Shown here: piece by piece, positions 60,129 to 64,000 of the stretch | Layout: the number at the start of each line of letters is the position of its first letter | How positions within the stretch are numbered: the stretch's first letter is position 1 | NCBI RefSeq assembly: GCF_000310225.1 | Contig: NZ_AMXF01000001.1 | Span: forward strand, 1 to 64,000 | DNA length: 64,000 bases | Direction: 5' to 3' | Origin: Thauera phenylacetica B4P | Lineage (GTDB): Bacteria; Pseudomonadota; Gammaproteobacteria; Burkholderiales; Rhodocyclaceae | The notes under the pieces: generated by a model | The model's input: the letters and a program-made list of their open reading frames with translations, nothing else | Database searches by the model: none | What the model was told of the DNA's origin: nothing | Position numbers and translations under genes: made by a program

Positions 60129-60673
60129 GGCAGCGCCACGCCCATGCAGTGCGTCATGGCCTGGAGCATGTACTTCTTGACCATGCTGACCGACACGCCC
60201 AGCCGCGTGGCGATGTCGGCGTACTTCAAGCCTTCGAGTTGCGAGAGCAGGAAGGCGCTGCGCGCCTTGGGCGGCAGGCCGTCGAGCAGGGCATCGATCT
60301 CATGCAGGGTTTCGAGGATCATCGCCCGCTCCTCGGGGCTGGGCGCATGCGGCACGGGCTGGGCAGCCAGCGCTTCGAGGTAGGCGCGCTCCAGGTCTTG
60401 CCGGCGCAGGTGGTTCACCATCAGGCCGTGGGCCACCGTGGTGAGCCAGGCACGCGGCTCGCGCAACTCGTCCAGCCGCGGGGCCAGCAAGGCGCGCACG
60501 AAGGTGTCCTGCGCCAGATCGGCGGCCTGGTGGGTGCAGCCCAGCTTCTTGCGCAGCCAGCCGTGCAGCCAACCATGGTGGTCGCTGTACAGCGCATGCA
60601 CTTGCTGCTGGATGGCGGACTGAGCGGCGGACACGAACACCCTCGCGTGAAAGCTGGCTTGGGTGCTCGGCAC
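60125..60673 (-). CDS. FecI-type ECF sigma factor 3
   Basis: 182 aa from GTG 60673, aligned with the starts of its paralogues; the frame extends further upstream without a family match, and the GTG at 60634 may be the true start. Region 2: HHGWLHGWLRKKLGCTHQAA, DLAQDTFVRALLAPRLDE; region 4: LPPKARSAFLLSQLEGLKYA, DIATRLGVSVSMVKKYMLQA. Drives receptor 4 and the ABC exporter. Confidence 0.92.
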   Translation of the reverse strand: MPSTQASFHARVFVSAAQSAIQQQVHALYSDHHGWLHGWLRKKLGCTHQAADLAQDTFVRALLAPRLDELREPRAWLTTVAHGLMVNHLRRQDLERAYLEALAAQPVPHAPSPEERAMILETLHEIDALLDGLPPKARSAFLLSQLEGLKYADIATRLGVSVSMVKKYMLQAMTHCMGVALP

Positions 60674-60682
60674 CTCGGCTGG

Positions 60683-60707
60683 GAATGAGAATGGTTCGCA
60701 TTTTATC
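60683..60707 (-). promoter_or_regulatory. Fur-box-like site upstream of fecI-3
   Basis: On the coding strand GATAAAATGCGAACCATTCT then CATTC; differs from the fecI-1 site by one base. It lies 10 bp before the GTG at 60673. Confidence 0.72.
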
Positions 60708-60806
60708 GTGTAGCAGCAGACATTTGCAACGCAAGCCTGGCAAATGACGTCCGAGGCGGTGTTGGCATGCTGCACGACGCCGTGGAGCTGGCGCGGCGCG
60801 CTGGAT

Positions 60807-63089
60807 TCAGAACCGCATCGCCAGTTCCACCCGGATCTCCCTGCCGGGTTCGCGGAAGCCCACGACACCCTCGTAGCCGGCGATGTGCTGGAAGTCCTCA
60901 TTGCTGCCGTGGTCGAGGTAGGTCTTGCCGAAGAGGTTCTTCACGACGAATGAGACCGTCAGACCCGCCACAGTGGAAGGCCGCCAGTTCGCGTAGATGT
61001 CGTGCACGCTGTAGCCGGGCTTCCTGACCGTGCCGACCGTCGTGTCCAGAGCGTCGATGCCCTTGACGAAACGGCCCAACCAGCCGATGTCGAGCCGCTC
61101 GGACACGGCGTGGTCGATGCTCATGGTCAGCGTGTCGCCCTGGCTGGTGCCCAGCCCGTTGTGCTCATAGCCGTTGAGACGCCGACTGTTGAGCGTGGAC
61201 CGGTTGTGATGGAAGCCAGCACCCAGCTTAAAGCTATGCCAGTCGTAGGCGGTATGCAGCAGCATTCCGTTCGATTTCAGGGTACCCACGTTTTCGAATT
61301 GCACGGGCTTGCCGACGGGGTCCGCGATCGCATCAGCCACCGTGGTCTGATACACCTTGGCGTTGACGCGCCAGGCACCCTCCCCGTAATCGAAGCCGAC
61401 CTCCGAGGTGCGGGCGCGCTCCGGACGCGTGTTGGTCGCCGTGGTCGCCACCGTTTCCAGCTTGAAGGCGTCGCGCGCCTGGGGGCCGCGCAGGGCACGC
61501 GCATGGCCGGCCAGCAACGCCAGCTCCGGGGTGACGCTGTAGCGCAGGCTGAGGTTGGGACTGGTGCCGCTGGCTCTCTGGCGGGCGCCGTTGACGTTGG
61601 TGAGTTGATAGCGGTCGTGGCGCGCGCCGAGCCTGATCTCCAGATCGTCGGTGGCCGCCATGCTGGCCTGGATGTAGGCGCCGCTGACTTGACCGTCTTC
61701 CTGCTGCTCGGACGGATTTGCCGCGTAGCCTGCCCGCACACGGTCCTCCCTGTGGTCCAGGCCGTAGGTCAGGCGATGCGCGCCGAAGCGCTGCGTATTG
61801 CGCAGGTCCAGTCCGGTGGATTCGATCTTGCCCAGGTAGTGGCCCCAGCGCCCGACGACGTTCTGGTCCAACTCGGCCTGGGTCTGGAACAGCGAGATTT
61901 CGACGTCTGCATTTGTGTCCGTCGGTTGCCAGCGGTAGCCCAAGTTCCAGGTCTGCCGGTCCCGCTGCAAGGGGTAGGCGCGGTTGAAGCTGCTGGGCAC
62001 CCACTGGGGACGCTGGGTGCGATCGCCTTCATCGCGGTTGTGGTCGTAGCTCAGGCGCAGCGTGTGATCCTGTGCGACCTTGCCCACCAGCTTGAGGAAA
62101 CCGAGCTGCTGGCGCGACCCGGTCGGCGTCACAGGCCGGCCGCTGCCGTCTTCATAGTCATTCTGGTCCTGGCGCGTCAACGCGGCCATCGCCGACCAGT
62201 CGTCACTGAGTCGGCCGAACACGCTGGTATGCGCCTTGTATCCCTCGGCATTGCTGTAGTAGCCCCCCTTCATCAAGGCACCCACACGTTCGCCGGGGCG
62301 CAGCAGTTCCAGCGGGTCCTTGGTCACAAAGCGCAGGGTTCCCCCAAGGGCGCCTGGACCGGCGGTGGCATCACCCGTGCCGGATTGCACATCGACGCGG
62401 CTGAGCAGTTCCGGTTCGATCTGCACCCGTGCCGTGTGGTGAAACACCTGGCCCACCTGGCTGGCACCGTCGACCCTCACGTTGAACAAGGTGTCCTCCA
62501 TGCCGCGCACGTAGATCTTCTGTGCCGCAGCATGCCCCCCGCCCACGCTGACCTCGGGCTGAGAGGCCAGCACATCTTCCAGGTCCGTGGCGGCATAACG
62601 GGCTATCGTTTTGCCAGTCACCCGTCCCGGTTCGACGGAAGAAATACCCCCTCCGGCCCCCGCCCTCACCGTCACCACCGGCAGCACTGCCTCCTTGAGC
62701 GGCACCGTCGCTTCTGGCTTCGGCGGGGCTGGTGGCACTGACGGTGCTTTTCTCAGCGTGTAGCTGCCATCGCCGCCGGGTGCGATCTCCAACCCGCTGC
62801 CGGCCAGGGCCTGGGCGAAGGCCTGCTCCAGTGTCAGGCTGCCGCGCACAGAGCCCGCCGTGCGGCCGCTGACCAGTGCGGGGTCGATGACGATGATGCG
62901 GCCGGCGCGGCGGGCGATGCCGGTGAGCGTGGCGTCGAGCGGCCCGGCGGGCAGGTCGTAGGCGGCGGTCTGGGCGTCGGCGGCAGACTGCGCGCGGGCC
63001 GGTGCGTGGGCCAGGGCGCCGCCCAGGGCGAGCAGAACGGCCAGCGCCAGCGGGTGCAGCGCGGCGGGTCGGGCGTGTTGATGGTGCAT
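60807..63089 (-). CDS. TonB-dependent receptor 5 with STN domain
   Basis: 760 aa from ATG 63089 (GGAGA 6 bp upstream). Signal peptide (LALAVLLALGGALAHAPARA), STN about 44-113 (YDLPAGPLDATLTGIARRAG), TonB box EAVLPVVTV at 133-141, plug (IYVRGMEDTLFNVRVDGASQ, VDVQSGTGDATAGPGALGG) and barrel ending EIRVELAMRF. The plug lacks the siderophore-type segments of receptors 1-4 and is closer to BtuB/colicin/haem-type receptors. Its FecR is probably the partial gene at the right edge, from which it is separated by parDE. Confidence 0.9.
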   Translation of the reverse strand: MHHQHARPAALHPLALAVLLALGGALAHAPARAQSAADAQTAAYDLPAGPLDATLTGIARRAGRIIVIDPALVSGRTAGSVRGSLTLEQAFAQALAGSGLEIAPGGDGSYTLRKAPSVPPAPPKPEATVPLKEAVLPVVTVRAGAGGGISSVEPGRVTGKTIARYAATDLEDVLASQPEVSVGGGHAAAQKIYVRGMEDTLFNVRVDGASQVGQVFHHTARVQIEPELLSRVDVQSGTGDATAGPGALGGTLRFVTKDPLELLRPGERVGALMKGGYYSNAEGYKAHTSVFGRLSDDWSAMAALTRQDQNDYEDGSGRPVTPTGSRQQLGFLKLVGKVAQDHTLRLSYDHNRDEGDRTQRPQWVPSSFNRAYPLQRDRQTWNLGYRWQPTDTNADVEISLFQTQAELDQNVVGRWGHYLGKIESTGLDLRNTQRFGAHRLTYGLDHREDRVRAGYAANPSEQQEDGQVSGAYIQASMAATDDLEIRLGARHDRYQLTNVNGARQRASGTSPNLSLRYSVTPELALLAGHARALRGPQARDAFKLETVATTATNTRPERARTSEVGFDYGEGAWRVNAKVYQTTVADAIADPVGKPVQFENVGTLKSNGMLLHTAYDWHSFKLGAGFHHNRSTLNSRRLNGYEHNGLGTSQGDTLTMSIDHAVSERLDIGWLGRFVKGIDALDTTVGTVRKPGYSVHDIYANWRPSTVAGLTVSFVVKNLFGKTYLDHGSNEDFQHIAGYEGVVGFREPGREIRVELAMRF

Positions 63090-63221
63090 GCGGTTTCTCC
63101 GAAAGAACGGTGGGATGGCTGGAAGCGATGTCTTCATCAGCCTTGAACCGCGAGCGGAGAAAAGTGACAGGGGGTTGCGCGAAAAAGTTGGGAGAACCAC
63201 AGAGACAACTGGGCTGCACCC

Positions 63222-63536
63222 CTACCGCCCGAAATCCTCCCGGAAACGTTCGATCTGGTGCATGCGCTCGTGCAGCACGGTGACGATACCGATGTCGCCG
63301 TTGTCGAGTCGCTTCCAGTAGACAAAGTGTTTTTCGTACCGGAAGAAGGAACCCTGTACGCCGAACTCGGCGGGAATGGGGCGAGAGGCCACGCCGTGCG
63401 TCGCGATCTTGCTGAAGGACTCGAACAGACCGGTCACGTAGCGGTCGGCCTGCTCGGCACCCCAGCGATCCCGGGTGTGGCGGTAGATGTCGTCGATGCG
63501 CAGCGAGGCCGCTTGCTGAACACGCACCCGGCTCAT
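63222..63536 (-). CDS. parE: ParE/RelE-superfamily toxin
   Basis: 104 aa. ParE pattern: ASLRIDDIYRHTRDRWGAEQ, ADRYVTGLFESFSKIATHGV, then GSFFRYEKHFVYWKRLDNGD and IVTVLHERMHQIERFRED, the core strands and terminal basic residues of the family (gyrase-targeting in known ParE). ATG overlaps the parD stop (ATGA). Confidence 0.9.
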   Translation of the reverse strand: MSRVRVQQAASLRIDDIYRHTRDRWGAEQADRYVTGLFESFSKIATHGVASRPIPAEFGVQGSFFRYEKHFVYWKRLDNGDIGIVTVLHERMHQIERFREDFGR

Positions 63537-63799
63537 TCGGCGGGCCTGGCCCGATTGCGGGCGATGACCTCGGCGGCCGCCAGGGGGATGTAGGTGGCAT
63601 CCGGGGCGGCAAAGGCTTGGGCCAGCTCTGCCTGGAGGCGTTGGAAGGTCTGCTGCTCGACGCGTTCCTTGTCACGCCGGATGAGGTCGCGGATGTACTC
63701 GCTGACGTTCTCGTAGGCCCCTGTCTCGCCCACGTTGGTAGCGACAAATTCGCTGAGTGCGCCGCTGACGCGCACGGTCATGGTGGTTGTGGGAGGCAT
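63533..63799 (-). CDS. parD: ParD-type antitoxin
   Basis: 88 aa from ATG 63799. Ribbon-helix-helix at the N terminus (MTVRVSGALSEFVATNVGET) and the helix NVSEYIRDLIRRDKERVEQQ, typical of CC2985/ParD. It is upstream of and coupled to parE. A longer frame upstream has no ribosome binding site. Confidence 0.9.
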   Translation of the reverse strand: MPPTTTMTVRVSGALSEFVATNVGETGAYENVSEYIRDLIRRDKERVEQQTFQRLQAELAQAFAAPDATYIPLAAAEVIARNRARPAE

Positions 63800-63866
63800 G
63801 GCGAGGTTTCTCTTGAGATGGGTGTATTCAGGATAATCAATATTGAAGACGCTGGCAACCAAAGCT

Positions 63867-63886
63867 CGCCCGGTATTGACCGGGCG
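63867..63886. terminator. Hairpin between fecR-4 and parD
   Basis: CGCCCGGT-ATTG-ACCGGGCG: 8-bp perfect stem, 4-nt loop, 6 bp past the fecR-4 stop. No clear T-run on the minus strand, so termination is uncertain. Confidence 0.5.
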
Positions 63887-63891
63887 GCTAT

Positions 63892-64000
63892 TCAGCGCAT
63901 GTCGATGCTCACCCACCAGCCGGTGCGCCGATGCACTGTGATCGGGAGCGCCCGGGCGAGCGCGACCAGGGTGCGCTCGCTGTCGTCCAGCGGAAAGCTG
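63892..64000 (-). CDS. FecR-type regulator 4, C-terminal end (cut by the window edge)
   Basis: The last 35 codons are visible and read FPLDDSERTLVALARALPIT then VHRRTGWWVSIDMR and stop. They align with the C-terminal STN-like end of FecR-2 (RDTDQALRFLAQ...WWV) and FecR-3 (LTDTDKALAALARALPV). The gene continues past base 64000. It would pair with receptor 5 across parDE. Confidence 0.75.
   Translation of the reverse strand, partial: SFPLDDSERTLVALARALPITVHRRTGWWVSIDMR

Noticed and set aside
58449-60383. Plus-strand 644-codon frame
   Set aside because: Runs antisense through receptor 4 and fecR-3; composition is that of a shadow frame.
61002-62741. Plus-strand 579-codon frame
   Set aside because: Antisense to receptor 5 with Ala/Gly/Val/His bias.

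Overview
The window reads as a GC-rich betaproteobacterial chromosome, most likely Rhodocyclales/Burkholderiales-like. That placement is inferred from the lptD-surA-pdxA-rsmA order, codon bias and short GC-rich intergenic repeats; no rRNA or tRNA gene is visible to confirm it. The left 7.4 kb is conserved core: the 3' part of lptD, then surA, pdxA and rsmA on the plus strand, closed by a bidirectional terminator. A minus-strand DUF2892 gene, a Crp/Fnr-type regulator and exonuclease III (xth) follow.

From about 7.43 to 11.6 kb lies an accessory patch of lower coding density. It holds an unassigned 0.75-kb stretch with a fragment of a DNA-binding-type protein, a hipB-like antitoxin with a frameshifted hipA kinase, a translationally coupled pair of unknown gene plus PIN-domain nuclease, and a small membrane protein.

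From 11.7 to 31.9 kb a single minus-strand block encodes a nearly complete F-type (MPF-F) conjugative type IV secretion apparatus. In transcription order it is: unknown gene, lytic transglycosylase, OmpA-like lipoprotein, TraA pilin, TraL, E, K, B, DsbC, TraV, C, TrbI, S26 peptidase, unknown, TraW, U, TrbC, TraN, unknown, TraF, H, G. Many genes overlap by ATGA. No relaxase, coupling protein or integrase lies inside the window, so it is an element fragment, or its DNA-processing genes lie elsewhere.

From 32.4 kb to the right edge, everything is again on the minus strand and devoted to TonB-dependent iron/siderophore uptake. There are five STN-domain TonB-dependent receptors, three complete FecI/FecR pairs plus a fourth FecR cut by the window edge, and three PepSY membrane proteins. 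There is a DUF3649-PepSY-DUF3325-tonB-exbB-exbD-fur operon, a cyclic-peptide-type ABC exporter, a PepSY/Fur-like/DUF5916 operon, and a parDE toxin-antitoxin pair lodged between the fourth FecR and its probable receptor. Each fecI is preceded by a Fur-box-like sequence and a conserved leader. All five receptors carry the same TonB-box segment, so they probably share the local TonB-ExbBD.

The most unusual features are the PIN-nuclease pair, the hairpin enclosing the ribosome binding site of the first gene in the transfer block, the metal-site-less Fur-like protein coupled to a PepSY and a DUF5916 outer-membrane protein, and the repeated, partly decayed receptor/sensor modules.
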